From Isoetes taiwanensis (lineage: Eukaryota > Streptophyta > Lycopodiopsida > Isoetales > Isoetaceae), in assembly GCA_021234155.1 (NCBI GenBank), contig JAJEKV010000003.1:12707819-12771818 (forward strand): 64,000 bases of DNA, read 5' to 3'. Position 1 is the first letter of the stretch, and the number at the start of each line of letters is the position of its first letter. Positions 42,496 to 53,860 of the stretch are shown here, piece after piece. A program made the position numbers and the translations under genes. Below the pieces are notes generated by a model that made no database searches, was not told where the DNA came from, and was given only the letters and a program-made list of their open reading frames with translations.

Positions 42496-43553
42496 GAATG
42501 TCGTCGATTCGCGTAGCGAATCGGCATTCTTGCTCAAGACGAGCATGCATGCATTGCATGCGTCGCATGCATGCATCGCATGCGTTTTGGGCCGTTCTTC
42601 AGGTTGGGCGTTTGCTACTTATTGCGGAATTCGTCATCGACGTTTCATCGGCACTTCCTCTTCTCTCAGCAGTACCTATTTCTCTTTGAATTGTTTCCAG
42701 GCAGGGGAGGGGCTTCTTCCTGCCTGGTTTGGCCAATTTGGCGTTGCTTTCCTGCTGTCTTTTCCGGCCTTTAGCCTTCATCCTGTGACCTTCGTTCTCG
42801 ATCCTAGTTTGTTAAGGAAGTCCTTTGGTATTCGGGTGCTTTGTTGGTTTCATGCGAGTCGCAGTGCAAGAATGTCGTCGATTCGCGTAGCGAATCCAAG
42901 ATTCTTGTTCAAGACGAGCATGCATGCATTGCATAAGGCCGCATGCATGCATCGCATGCGTTTTGGGCCGTTCTTCAGGTTGGGCGTTTGCTACTTATTG
43001 CGGAATTCGTCATCGACGTTTCATCGGCGCTTCCTCTTCTCTCAGCAGTACCTATTTCTCTTTGAACCCACCCTCCCCCCCTTCTTTGTTTATTATATTT
43101 GTCGCCATGGCACGCTACAGAATCAGCCCCCTCCACTCGGGAGGTTTGTTTTGTTTTGTTTTTTTGGTGTTGGTGATGTGCAGGTACAGGTTGGCGAGCG
43201 GCATCTGTTTTGACTTCTCCATTCGTGGGTTTTTGGGAGCGATTTCTCTGCCTAGCGTTTGTCTAAGCCCCTTGCCGAAGGTTTATCACTAGGGTTTTTC
43301 CTCGAAAACCCGAAAGGGCGGGGTTTTTTAATCCCGGTGATAAGCTTTCGGCAGGTACACCAACCAAACATCTGTTAGCATTGTATTTTTGGGGTCCAAG
43401 TGATATAATTGGATTTTCCCTTTATTTTTTGTGGGTGGTTCGCATGTGTGCGGCTACCCACTATCCACCATTGTAGAAAATCTGCTGAGATGAATGAGAA
43501 GCCTATCTATCGGGCGCTTTGTTGGTTTCATGCGAGTCGCAGTGCAAGAATGT
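42496..43553. mobile_element. Unclassified two-part insertion (1,046 bp) with triple GAATGT
   Basis: Absent from copy 1 (19,092-19,099 is the empty site). GAATGT stands at 42,496, 42,870 and 43,548. Part A (42,502-42,869) and part B (42,876-43,547) both start CGTCGATTCGCGTAGCGAATC-like and both end with 'tttcatgcgagtcgcagtgcaa', and share about 180 near-identical bases. Part B has extra sequence including a long hairpin (43,277-43,352). The start contains the palindrome GATTCGC-GTA-GCGAATC. Frames inside (42,530-43,213) show no known domain. Confidence 0.75.
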
Positions 43554-43891
43554 AAACTCGTAAGTGTAATTCTATATTACTAAGGATTTCTAGAATCAAA
43601 ATGCTAGATTCAACTATAAAATCTTGGTCTCTAATCATGAAGATTATCTGGAATGCATATATAGCCTTAGTAAATAGCATAACTCTGTAATTGGATGAAC
43701 ATATGGCAATTTGGAGAGCATCCACGTCATAACAACATTTTTGCGATGGTGTTCTAACGCAAGCATAGATTCCATGCGCATTATATTTGGAATTGAACTT
43801 CAAACCCTTCGAAAAAGGACTCTTTTTGGGTAGCGTTATGGAAGCTTTGGGTGGCACGTCGTGCAAACTACTTTCTTGGTACGTGTAGTAC

Positions 43892-43901
43892 TATATAAGT
43901 A
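43892..43901 (+). promoter_or_regulatory. TATA box of the small peptide gene (copy 2)
   Basis: TATATAAGTA, 36 bases before the ATG. One base differs from copy 1. Confidence 0.55.
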
Positions 43902-43937
43902 CCTAGGCAACCAAATGTATGTTTAAAAATAAGAAAT

Positions 43938-44291
43938 ATGGGGAAGATGTTGAATGAAGTTAGTCTATGGATTGGAGTATGTTTGATTCTCAATGTCGTC
44001 TTAGTAAGTGGTATAGAAGGGAGCCATATAGCGAGTCAGCCATATATACTTGGGTCAGGCTTATCAACTCAAGATAAACCTCAACATATTTATCGGAAGG
44101 TATGAAATCTTTATGTATAAATTATTTATTCTTCGTGTTGTACAGAACTATACTCTTCCAATGATTCTAGTTTTCTTGATTTAATGCAGATACTTGGACT
44201 TGAAGGAAATTCTCCCCCCTATAAACAACATGAGGATGACTTTCATGTTGATTATTCCCCTCCAAAAAACCACCAACCCCATAGCCATTAA
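43938..44291 (+). CDS. RGF/GLV/CLEL-like secreted peptide precursor, two exons (copy 2)
   Basis: CDS join(43938..44099,44190..44291). It is identical to the gene at 19,494 apart from one synonymous A-to-G change in the Glu codon before DDFHV. Splice sites, signal peptide and the C-terminal DYSPPKNHQPHSH are all kept. The 1.05-kb insertion lies about 390 bases upstream, so the distal promoter differs between the copies. Confidence 0.65.
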
Positions 44292-44761
44292 AGAAGTGTT
44301 CCTTTTCTGGTACAAATGGTTGGCTTGAAGGTCTCTCTCTAATAGGATCTAGAAATAAGTTGGATGCAAAAAAGGGATAAAGGTATCCCAATCTCATAAT
44401 AGAGATAATTCTTTTTTATTTTTAACAGCATTTTGCCATTTATGCAAATTTAAGACACTATGGCCTTTTTCTCTTTCTATATATTTTCCAATGCATTTAG
44501 TTGCCATTTCTCTCCTTTTCTCCTCTTCTCCTTCAATCTTTTTGTTAAAGTGATATAGAATTTTACACATAGACCATTACAAACTAAGTGTCACTTGTAT
44601 AATTGATGAAGCTAACACATAAATCATTACAAGCTCGTTGCCACTTGCATAATTGGTGAAATTGACAGTTCATCTAGATTTCCTTTACTTATTCGATATG
44701 ATAAGATTAGATAAAATAAAATAAATTAATACTTTTAACATCCACAGGAAGCACAATGAGC
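44292..44761. other. 3' flank of the peptide gene (copy 2)
   Basis: Same as 19,848-20,318 with few changes; no further gene. Confidence 0.5.
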
Positions 44762-44765
44762 TTAT

Positions 44766-45499
44766 ATGACATATTTAACAAAATTTGGACTTATTCAAAT
44801 CTAATAAATGTATTTTTAGCTTTTATTGATTTTAATAATTTGTTTCTGTTTATCTTTAGATAAAAAATATGATATTTACTAAAGTTTAAAGTTGCTTTCT
44901 AAACTAATTCTTGGTTCCCTCCATTTAGAATTGAATTTTCATCTAAGATAGCCCTGTATAATTGAAATGCTATTTTTTTTAAAATATTTAAAGAAAGTTT
45001 TACATTGAAATTAATTAAATGATTGCGTTTATGTTTGATTAAAATATTTTTATTTCATCAATAATAAATTATTTAATAGTTATTATTAAACCAATAACTT
45101 TATATGATTTAATTAATTTCAACCTAAAACCTTCCTTATATTATTTTTAAAAGTGTAAAAGTCTACATTGTGAAATTCTAATAATAGTTTTAAGTCAATC
45201 GCTTATCAAACCATCAGATTTCATTTAATTATCATGATTGCTAAATCTTGAATCTGTTAAATCAATAAAAATTGAAAGTTTTATATTCTTGAAATGTCTA
45301 ATTCTAAATAGATTCAAATAAAAATTAGTTTGAAAATCAAGTTTATTCTTTGATAACCATTATAGTTTTAATTTAAAGATAAACTTATAAAAAATATAAC
45401 AATCAAGAAGAATCACACAATACATATATTCTTATAATGGCGTTCTTGAAGTGTTATCTATTAAATCTGAATAAGTCCAAATTTTGTTGAATATGTCAT
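44766..45499. mobile_element. AT-rich DNA transposon with ~41-bp terminal inverted repeats (734 bp)
   Basis: The ends ATGACATATTTAACAAAATT and its inverted partner at 45,459-45,499 match at about 38 of 41 bases. TTAT flanks both sides (44762-44765, 45500-45503), and copy 1 has the empty site at 20,316. No transposase frame is present, so it is non-autonomous. The 4-bp (or TTA) duplication leaves the superfamily open. Confidence 0.85.
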
Positions 45500-47160
45500 T
45501 TATGGGAAAGAGTACATACCAAGGGCAACAACCCAAACTGAAACTTGGGGACCGAGGCCCATGATAAGAATAGAAGAAAATAAAAATAAAACAAACCAAA
45601 ACAGAGCCCCCAAGATGGGTGGAAGCAACTAGAGATAACCCACCCAGGGGTTTAGGGTGCTTTCCCATGGGCCTCTGACCTCAAGGTTTTCTTGAGGTCC
45701 AAATCAAGGCGTGCAGTTCCCGTGGATGCCTCAACCTCAAAGACTCGGGTTTTTGACCTGAATCAAAAGTAATCACCAAGCATTTCTCAACGCTCAGGTT
45801 TTTGACCTGGACCCAGATTTTCAGGTCACCAATCTCATGAGAAAGCACCCTTAGAGGTCACCGACCAAGAATAAGTATTATCCCTCCCCGATATATTGCC
45901 CATTTTCTTTGGAGCCTCGCCTCTCGGACGTCGCCGAATTAACTGAACTAGGAAAAGTCCTCTGGTACCGAAAAGTGAGTGCGCTTGAGCTGATTTCCAT
46001 GCTGTAGCACATGCAGCTTATTCCAGGATGCCAAAAATTGCACCAGATGGCATGGACGGTCGGGCATGTGAGCACCCACTCTTCACGTTGTAAAAGTTTC
46101 TAGGCTACAGATATGCATAGTATCTGAGAAAAAAGCTACTCCTGGAACTCCTATGAGACATAGGTTCAAGTGGCAGTCTAGCATGACTGGCCTAAACTTG
46201 GGCTCTGTGTGCTATCTAACACTCTTGTTATTGCTGGACCCTGTGTATGTTAGGTACAAATATGTTTGGTGGCAAAGGGGAACTAGCAGGGCATATATAT
46301 TCCTTTCTCAAGAGCCCTAAGATTTCTGGAATTTGTACCCAGCTGTCATGGACAATTGCATAGAATTGCCTGTAACAGTGATCCCAAACCAAATCAACTA
46401 CAATTAACACATAATCTGGTAAAGTCGTGTCAAAGATCTTGGCCCACATATTGCTTACCATAATGTCCGATAGTTATTCACATCTGAGGCATTTTTCACA
46501 GGCACCACCACGTTGCATTGCCATTTTGTAGGAAATCCTTGCAACATTGGCTTATTGAACATGCAGGTAATAAACCCTACATATGAGTCCCAAGCCCATT
46601 TTACCAGTTCGGCCCCTTCGCGCCCCACTGCTCAGGGTAGATGCCGATCTAATGTTCTACCATTGCCTTGTTGTCATTATATTGACATGAGCTAGGCGTA
46701 CAATCTAAAGATAAAACTAAACAACCTCCTGATGATATCGGAGAATATGGAGTTATAAGTTGAGCGTAATAAAGAAGGAGCCTGTCATTACACGTAATTT
46801 TACATAGTTGATCAGTCAAAAGTATTAATTTTCAAAAAGACATGAGAAAAAATTCAGAATGCATGATAACCGTTCGAGGGATAATGCCATACAAAACAAA
46901 ACAAATGCCCACTATACATATTTATGTATTATGTACGAGGCGTTAAAAATGGGTAGGACTGAAAAACTATCGTTAAAAATAGGTTGGACTTAGGAAAAAT
47001 ATCAAATTTCTGTGGGTGGTTGGAAAATGCGCAATGCTTGGGATTTCTCGAAAATATCAAGGATCAGTCAAAATATCAAGGATTTCTCTAGGAAAAATAT
47101 CAAGGATTTCTCTGGGATGTTCTGACCTGGTCGGAAAATGCGCAATACTTGGGATGCAAA
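45500..47160. other. Shared non-coding sequence (copy 2)
   Basis: Matches 20,320-22,090 but lacks the 165-bp block. It has an extra local duplication at 47,005-47,110 ('atatcaaggatttctct' and 'ggaaaatgcgcaat' repeated) just before the broken Dof gene. Confidence 0.6.
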
Positions 47161-47223
47161 GGCAAGTCAAATCGCGTCTATAAAACTCGTAATTCTTTCC
47201 ACATTTTTTCCAAGAGAGGAGAG

Positions 47224-48414
47224 ATGACGATGGCGGGCGCAGTCTTGACGAAAGACTTTATTCTCGACTAGGGGCGAACTCAAGTATCTATTGGGCTTTG
47301 ACGAGACGGAAGCTCTAGCTCTTGTGATTGCTCAACAAGATGAAGATGGAGAGCATGCATTTGTTGACGTACTTGATGAAGATGTAGACTTGATAATTGA
47401 TGGAGACTGGCCTGTGTTGAAAAGAGGTAAAGAACTTGACCTGGTCAATGCATCTTTCGGTCCTACTTTAGGAGTTATTGATGGTAACAAAGACCTATTT
47501 GAGGAAGACTTGCCCAAGCTTTGTCTAGAAATGCCACAAACAGAGTTGGAGGGCTCATCACAGAAGAACCAACTTGAATATGTATTTGATGTGTCTATGT
47601 TCACAAGTGAAGGCCTTCTTGCTCATGGACAAGCAAGAATGGAGGAAACAAGAGCATGTTGCTTGGGTGAATTTGGTGGCTTGTTGGCGGAAGAAAAAGC
47701 CCATCACTGGATGGCTTGTTGGATCTAAGACCTTCTTGTTCATGGACAAGCGAGAATGGAGGAAACATGTAAGCATGTCGCTTGGATGAATTTGGTGGCT
47801 TGTTGGCGAAAAGAAAGCCATCCAAAGGATGGCTTGTTGGTAGACTTCGGAAGCACAAACTCTAGATGATGATGCCGACTTCGTCAAGTTCTCGCTTTGT
47901 CAATACAAGAAAATAAAGATGACCATGCATCCGCCAACTTGATTGAACTTGGAAATGAATGGCAGCCATGGGAGCAACAAGCAATACAAGAAATGGCAAC
48001 AACAGTAACAACAAGCATGGCAAGCACATGGATGTTCTCTCTCTCGTTAGTGCCTCTACATGGGAGCAACAAGCACCACAAGAAATGGCAGCTCAAGCAT
48101 GAAAAAGAGAAAGGCTAAACAACAAGCACCGGAGAAATGGCAGCTCCAAGCATGAAAAAGAGAAAGGCAGAGCAACAAGCACCACAAGAAATGGCAGCTC
48201 CAAGGATAGATAGGGCGATGATGCCCCATCGAGATTGCCCGCGTGTTTCAAGAGTAACACCCGCTCGACTACATCAATAATGGGAAGCCAAATCAACCGA
48301 GGTATAAGTGTAGGAGCCTACGGATGTAAATTGGACAGCTTGGGGCAAACTTAGAGCGCAAGGTGAGGTCGGAAATGCAAGGGCAAATCTGCCAATCATA
48401 ACTTTAACATATGA
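47224..48414 (+). pseudogene. Broken Dof gene copy
   Basis: It aligns with 22,137-23,351, but indels shift the frame right after the ATG (a stop near 47,270), in both 39-residue repeats, near the Gln-rich repeats and throughout the Dof finger. The finger Cys spacing is disrupted. One in-frame difference, NKDLFEEDLPK against NIEEDLPK, suggests copy 1 lost a few codons or copy 2 gained them. Confidence 0.88.
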
Positions 48415-48584
48415 AGGCATTCACCACTTGGATATACTTATTGAAATTTTATCATGATTTGTATAAAAGTCAATGACATTGTAAAGCTGCCAACTGAATT
48501 GAAAATATAAGGATGTATTCTTTTCTGAAAATTCATGTTGAAGATGATAGTAAACTAGTCTGATTATGCGCGTTGAAAGCTAGT

Positions 48585-48957
48585 ATGTTTCTAGCCTTAA
48601 TTCCAAAGATTATATTTGGACAAAGGCATTCTTATACCGGAACATCAAATGCAAGTGGCATATATAGTGCTAAGATTGGCGGGACTAAAGGGTTTGCATA
48701 CCCATGTGCATATGTTGCGGTCGGTTACTTAAAATGGAGATCAAGATCTTTGTTTTGGAGGCTTGCTTGCAAAGATATGATAACGATGCAATGAAAAAGT
48801 TACTCTCTGGAGTTTGTTTGCACGCTAGCTATAAGGCTAGAATTCTTAATGTAATGTTGCATAGACATGACATTTGGTCTGACCTATTTGATCATTGTAT
48901 TAGTATAATGTTGGGATGCGCTGATCTGTTGGTCAATGTTGGCATTATGCTTTATTA
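48585..48957 (+). pseudogene. Frameshifted copy of the small unrecognised ORF
   Basis: Matches 23,514-23,882 with several indels. The last third (SGVCLHASYKARILNV...) is still well kept. Confidence 0.5.
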
Positions 48958-50589
48958 GTTCCTTGAGTTCTGTAAGCAATAGCGCAGTGCTATATTTATC
49001 ATTTTAATACTTCTTGGTAGTCCCCTGTTATAATCAAGTGTCTCTATAAAGCATTATCGTGAAATAGGGTTACCTTATGCTATAAATAAGTTAAATAGTG
49101 TGTTACGCAGTGCACAGATTGAGTGATTACAGAAGGCAAAGCAAGAGACTGATGCACGCCTTGGATCAAAGCTGGAGCTCATAGATAGCTACGCCAAGGT
49201 AGATGTGAATGCATTTAAATGATCTCTTACTATGAAATTGTGTGCACTAATTAATTTTATGTGCATATGTCTACATTAATTTTATGTGCATATGTCTATC
49301 TTAGGTCCATGATTGAGATTGAGGTTGAAATGAACAGCGACATTTTATCAAGAGCCATCAGAGACGGGGTATGCTTTTATCTTTTTCTTACTATGCTAGC
49401 AAATGGTAGTAATTTGGCCAAGCTATTGAAAGTAAGAAAAGCATGTGCGGCTTTGTAAGATCTCTGCTCTTGAAGATTGTCTTTCAAGATTGTAAGATCT
49501 GTGCTACCAGGTCTGATAATCCTGTCAATGTCATACAACAAAAATTCCAGTGCCTGAAGAGGCAGCCAGTCATTAACAATACGCATAGAATGCACAAGAT
49601 CAAGAGTATTGTCAAAACATGGCAATCTTGGAGACACTGATATGCATTGGAAAAAAGCCCCTCAATCCAAGGTGGACCATTCAAATTCAATGTAGTAATC
49701 ACAATAGTACTTAAGTGGCGCTCCTCAGAATACGCCTGCAGAGTGTGCCCCTAGATGGTTATTCGCAGATGTTTCTAGCTAGTTGTACTCATGTGGCCAG
49801 CTCGGCATAGGTTAAGAATATAATCAGACATATGCCACACATGTACAAGCTCCCTGGTCCTTTAATGTATGCAGTAGTTATTTGTACATTTTCATGGACG
49901 ATGAGTTCCACGAATTGTTGGAACAGTAAATCAGCGATTCTTTAAGTCATAAGAGAATTTTTCAAGTTGATCAGGACACCATGATTCACACACATTATTT
50001 GCAGATCTTCTTTGAGTAAGCAATTTGGTTTTTTACCATATGATGCTGAGTACACAGTTTGCAATTCAATGTTATAAAAAAGGACAGAGTGCAAATGGGT
50101 TTTCAAATGCATGTGGAACCCTCAACAAGCTCAGAGTTTGATTGGTTAAGACGGGCATGCATACAAGCAGCAGGGAACAGGGTATTTTTTAGTGGCCCCG
50201 GCGGGCCAGTTGGCCACACATTCATATTCTTTCAAAAATGGTTGGCTACGCCAGAGTAGGATACGTTCATGGCTTGATCGAAGGGTAGTGGCCAGTTCAC
50301 AACACGAATTTGTACATTTTACTCGTTAGTAGCCAATTCGATATTTACTAAATCCGGCAAGGCGTAGGGTGTGGCCAATTTGATTTTTTGTGTGTGGAAA
50401 AAATTTATCGAGGTAGCCAATTAGAACCTAAGGTAAATTTTAATGGATAAGGGGGTGGCCATATTACATCTCAGCCACATGTCCATCTAAGAATCGCCAC
50501 TTATAATCCTCTAGAATTAGGGTTTCATATATATTTTTTAATTTGACCGAGCTAGCATCATAAACTTCCCTTTCATACAGGTTTAGTTT

Positions 50590-51300
50590 ATTCTACCCTA
50601 TCGAACCCGTGTTTTTCCTGTTCTTCTCATATGCAATTGTTTCGTTATTCATGTGAATGTGAATGTGAACTATAAGATACCTGCTCAGAGATAACGCGGG
50701 AGACATACAAGGAAAACTGTCCAGCATTGCAATCACAGAATCAGCAAAATCACATATCCTCGAAAGCAAAGGATGGTTTAAGGAGGTGGCAACATGGACC
50801 AGACAAATGGGATTAAATCTGAGTGACCTAATAGAAGAGGGGCAATGAGGAATGAGGAGGGGCGACACAAAGAACAAGAGCATGGCCGCAAAGGCATACA
50901 CGGACCCAAGACAGACCGCTCATACGTGTTTTTAATCCGCACCAACAAATAGGACATCGATATACAGGGATAACTTACTGGGGAAAAACAGAAGGGACAC
51001 GCTAGCCAGATTTAAGATGGGAAGCCATGATCTGAGAATCGAAAAAGACAGGTGGAGGGGGGTAGACAAGGAAGACAGGATATGCAAAACCCGCGGACGG
51101 GGAGAATAGAGGATGAGAACCATATGATTAGTGATCACCGACATACGGAGATATCGTGACGATATAGGAATATAAGGTGGGGAGAACCAAATCCACAAGT
51201 CGATGAAGATGACAGAATCACTAAGTGATCTAGCGCCTTGATCCACGTAATGACGGCCGCATTACGGAGAAGTACACAGTGAAAGAGGGCTTGTAATATG
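50590..51300 (-). other. Coding-like but unrecognised sequence inside the hAT-type element
   Basis: Minus-strand frames (50,593-50,901; 50,932-51,246; 51,135-51,320) join into a protein-like text with shifts (for example ALFHCVLLRNAAVITWI). It may be a captured host or LINE fragment. No family assigned. Confidence 0.3.
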
Positions 51301-51561
51301 ATCCGTACAAAACGACTCATATAGCCTCACACAAATTGCTCAGCTAAAAGCTGATTGATAACGACGCATCACTGCACGGCCAAGAAGCCGAGGTAAAAGC
51401 GGGGTGCCGGTATTAAAAGGAAAAAGTCAGCCTTCCGAAAAGGCTACATTGTAACAGCGTGATGTGCTAGTAGCACCCTTTTAGGGAGCTCGCCCATGCT
51501 ACACAAGTCCAGGGGCCTTATGGCACAAAGGACACAAATGCATTCTATTCTATTCTATTCT

Positions 51562-51738
51562 AATATGAATATGAATATGAATATGAATATGAATATGAAT
51601 ATGAATATGAATATGAATATGAATATGAATATGAATATGAATATGAATATGAATATGAATATGAATATGAATATGAATATGAATATGAAAATGAATATGA
51701 ATATGAAAATAAATATGAATATGAATATGAATATGAAT
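51562..51738. repeat. (AATATG)n microsatellite
   Basis: About 29 nearly uninterrupted hexamers with two G-to-A style variants near the end, preceded by a (TATTC)n run at 51,543-51,560. Confidence 0.97.
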
Positions 51739-53270
51739 GGGATGTTAGTCTCTGAATATGAATGGGATGATAATTTTAATATTATATTATATTTTATTAA
51801 ATTTTATTGTCATTTGCAGAACACTCTCAATTTGTATTCACAATTTGGTTGAGATGGAGATCCATTCCCATTTACCACCTAAGCTTTAGCTTCATCAATT
51901 CAGGTTAGTTTTTACCCTATTCAGTTGTGCAAAATTATTCAGATGTGTGAAAGTAGCTGTTGATGCCGATCATCAAATTTATGCAGCATGGAGGGAGCTT
52001 CGTAAAAGAGAATAAATGAGTTATTGGGAACTTCAACATCAAGGACAAAGCGGCGCATCACTATATCATCGTCTACGTCCACTTTCATAGACCAAATTGA
52101 GGGTCTTGATGAAGGCTATGAATCTGCAGATGATAAGGACTATGACCCGGAGCAATTTGAATGCATTATTTGGGGAAGATGCCTAGATGGTTGTGGCCGA
52201 CGTCGTGTTTTCACTACCAAAGCATGTTCATATCTTAACTAATACAAATTTGCTCGTAGCCAATTTGTTAATGTAGCAAAATAAAAATTTCATGGTTGCG
52301 CCAATTCAGTTACGTCATCTTAGCAAGAAGGTGCAAAATATTGCCAGGCCAAACTACGCCAGGTCATTTATCCTACATGGGCAGTCGCCAGTTGTTTCTG
52401 GCCCTATAAAAATATAGGGCGCTTAAAAAATACCCTGGCAGGGAATCCATTCTGAAGGATGCATACAAGCAGCAGGTAATTTATTCTGAAGGATCCAGGT
52501 GCATTGAATTTAATTCCAGCTCTACTTGCTTTCAGTGGCATTGCTTCTTCTTTCCTTTTCCTCTTCGTCTTCTGTGCATACATTGGTAAATATCAAATAA
52601 GTTGCATCTTACTTCAAGCGTAAGAGCTGCACCTTTGATTTTAATGTTAGACACAGATACCATACTATAGGAAATTATCACTCTATAGAAAACTTAGCTC
52701 ATGAAGGCAACATTGAGACATGGCTTCAGGTTGGGCAGCAACAAACACAGGCTTTTTGTAAAACGGAAATTGCTCATGCACATTGACAGAATTGAGTTGA
52801 GGTTTTGAGAATTTCAGAAGGCATACAAAGAAGGTGGTCTACGAAATTTGGTGGTACTGTCTAGAAAAGATCTTGTTCGATCTAGAAGATCACCAGTGGA
52901 GTTTGCTGATGCCATAGATTATGGTCTTGTGACTCCTAACAAAGTTTAATCTGCCTGCTCTTGTTCATGCCAAAAGTATCAGATTGATTGTTGCTTTTAG
53001 TTGCAACCTAACATTTTAAAACATTCAGATGCTTATTGTAAGATCTGTGCTCTTTAAGATTGTGTTTCAAGATTGTAAGATATGTGCTACTTAAAGTGGG
53101 ATAATTTTGCCCCTCAGAATACATCTGCAGAGTGTGCACCTACATGGTTATTTGCAGATGCTCCTAGCTAGCTGCACTCATGTGGCCAGCTCGGTATAGG
53201 GTAAGAATTTAAATAATCAGACATATGCCACACATTTACAAGTTCTCTGGTCCTATAATGCATGCAGTAC

Positions 53271-53640
53271 TCAACAAGCTCAAAGCTTGATTGGTTTCAA
53301 AGGGCATGCATACAAGCAGCAGGGAATTGATTCTAAAGGATGCATGCAACCTCGGTAATGTAAGGAACTTTGGGAATTGGCTGCTCAACATGGATGTAAA
53401 AGTCCAGGTTATGGACTCAAAGCACCTAGGTGTTTCTAACCAGATTTGAAACCCAAAATTGTGTGACTTACTTAGCACATTGAAATACATATACGGATCT
53501 GATTTCTCACATCAAGAAGCAGTATTTAAGATGACCGGTGTTGGCCTCTTTGGACTGCACCATATAATCTATTATCTGCAGGGCCTGCACACTGAACAAC
53601 AAAACTGATTTATCAAGAAGGCATTTCAAATAAAACGTTG
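53271..53640. other. Right edge of copy 2 and adjoining repeat
   Basis: After the homology with copy 1 ends, 53,270-53,345 resembles 25,056-25,135 ('ctcaacaagctca.agc.tgattgg', 'gcatgcatacaagcagcaggga'), so the edge lies in a local repeat. No gene. Confidence 0.6.
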
Positions 53641-53860
53641 TTCATCTATCTAGAAATTTAGAGTTAAAGCATTTTTATGACATATGGGAGGAGTAACTTT
53701 GTTAAAGCATAAAATTTCACACCTCACCGAAATAAACTCCCTAAATTTAATATAATGATCTTGTAATTTGGCATTTCCGGCATTTATTTGGCTATTTTTT
53801 GGCAACCTATTATTGGTAAGCTAGAATCAACGTAAGGGTTTCGACTTCAAAAAACAAGTC
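53640..53860. repeat. About 215-bp direct repeat, first copy
   Basis: Repeated at 55,240-55,452 ('atctagaaatttagagttaaa', 'ggctattttttggcaaccta', 'ttcgacttcaaaaaacaagtca'). Confidence 0.88.

Larger units (their letters stand above)
50178..52437. mobile_element. hAT-type DNA transposon, non-autonomous (2,260 bp)
   Basis: The ends CAGGGTATTTTTTA and TAAAAAATACCCTG are perfect 14-bp inverted repeats. GCAGGGAA (50170-50177, 52438-52445) is an 8-bp target duplication, and copy 1 holds the empty site at 25,103. CAGGG ends plus 8 bp are hAT hallmarks. Subterminal 'ggcca'/'tggcc' motifs are repeated near both ends. No hAT transposase motif was found. It carries the (AATATG)n run and a short acidic frame (52,024-52,242: GLDEGYESADDKDYDPEQFE). 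Confidence 0.88.
49111..52949 (+). pseudogene. Broken copy of the three-exon gene, interrupted by the hAT-type element
   Basis: Exon at 49,111-49,198 has CGA changed to TGA. Exon at 49,305-49,368 lost 5 bases after the acceptor. The last exon, 52,818-52,949, is still open and differs by a few residues (VVLSRKDL, RSRRSPVEF). The 2.26-kb element lies in the region between. Confidence 0.55.
35258..53270 (+). repeat. Second copy of the large segmental duplication
   Basis: Colinear with 1-25,925 apart from insertions and deletions listed separately. Most of the length differs by a few percent. It lacks the Ty3/gypsy element and everything right of 25,925, including the FKBP gene. Confidence 0.93.

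Noticed and set aside
51562-51738. Met-Asn repeat protein across the (AATATG)n run, or a CRISPR-like array
   Set aside because: It is a simple hexamer microsatellite without spacers; the Met-Asn frame is a by-product of the repeat.
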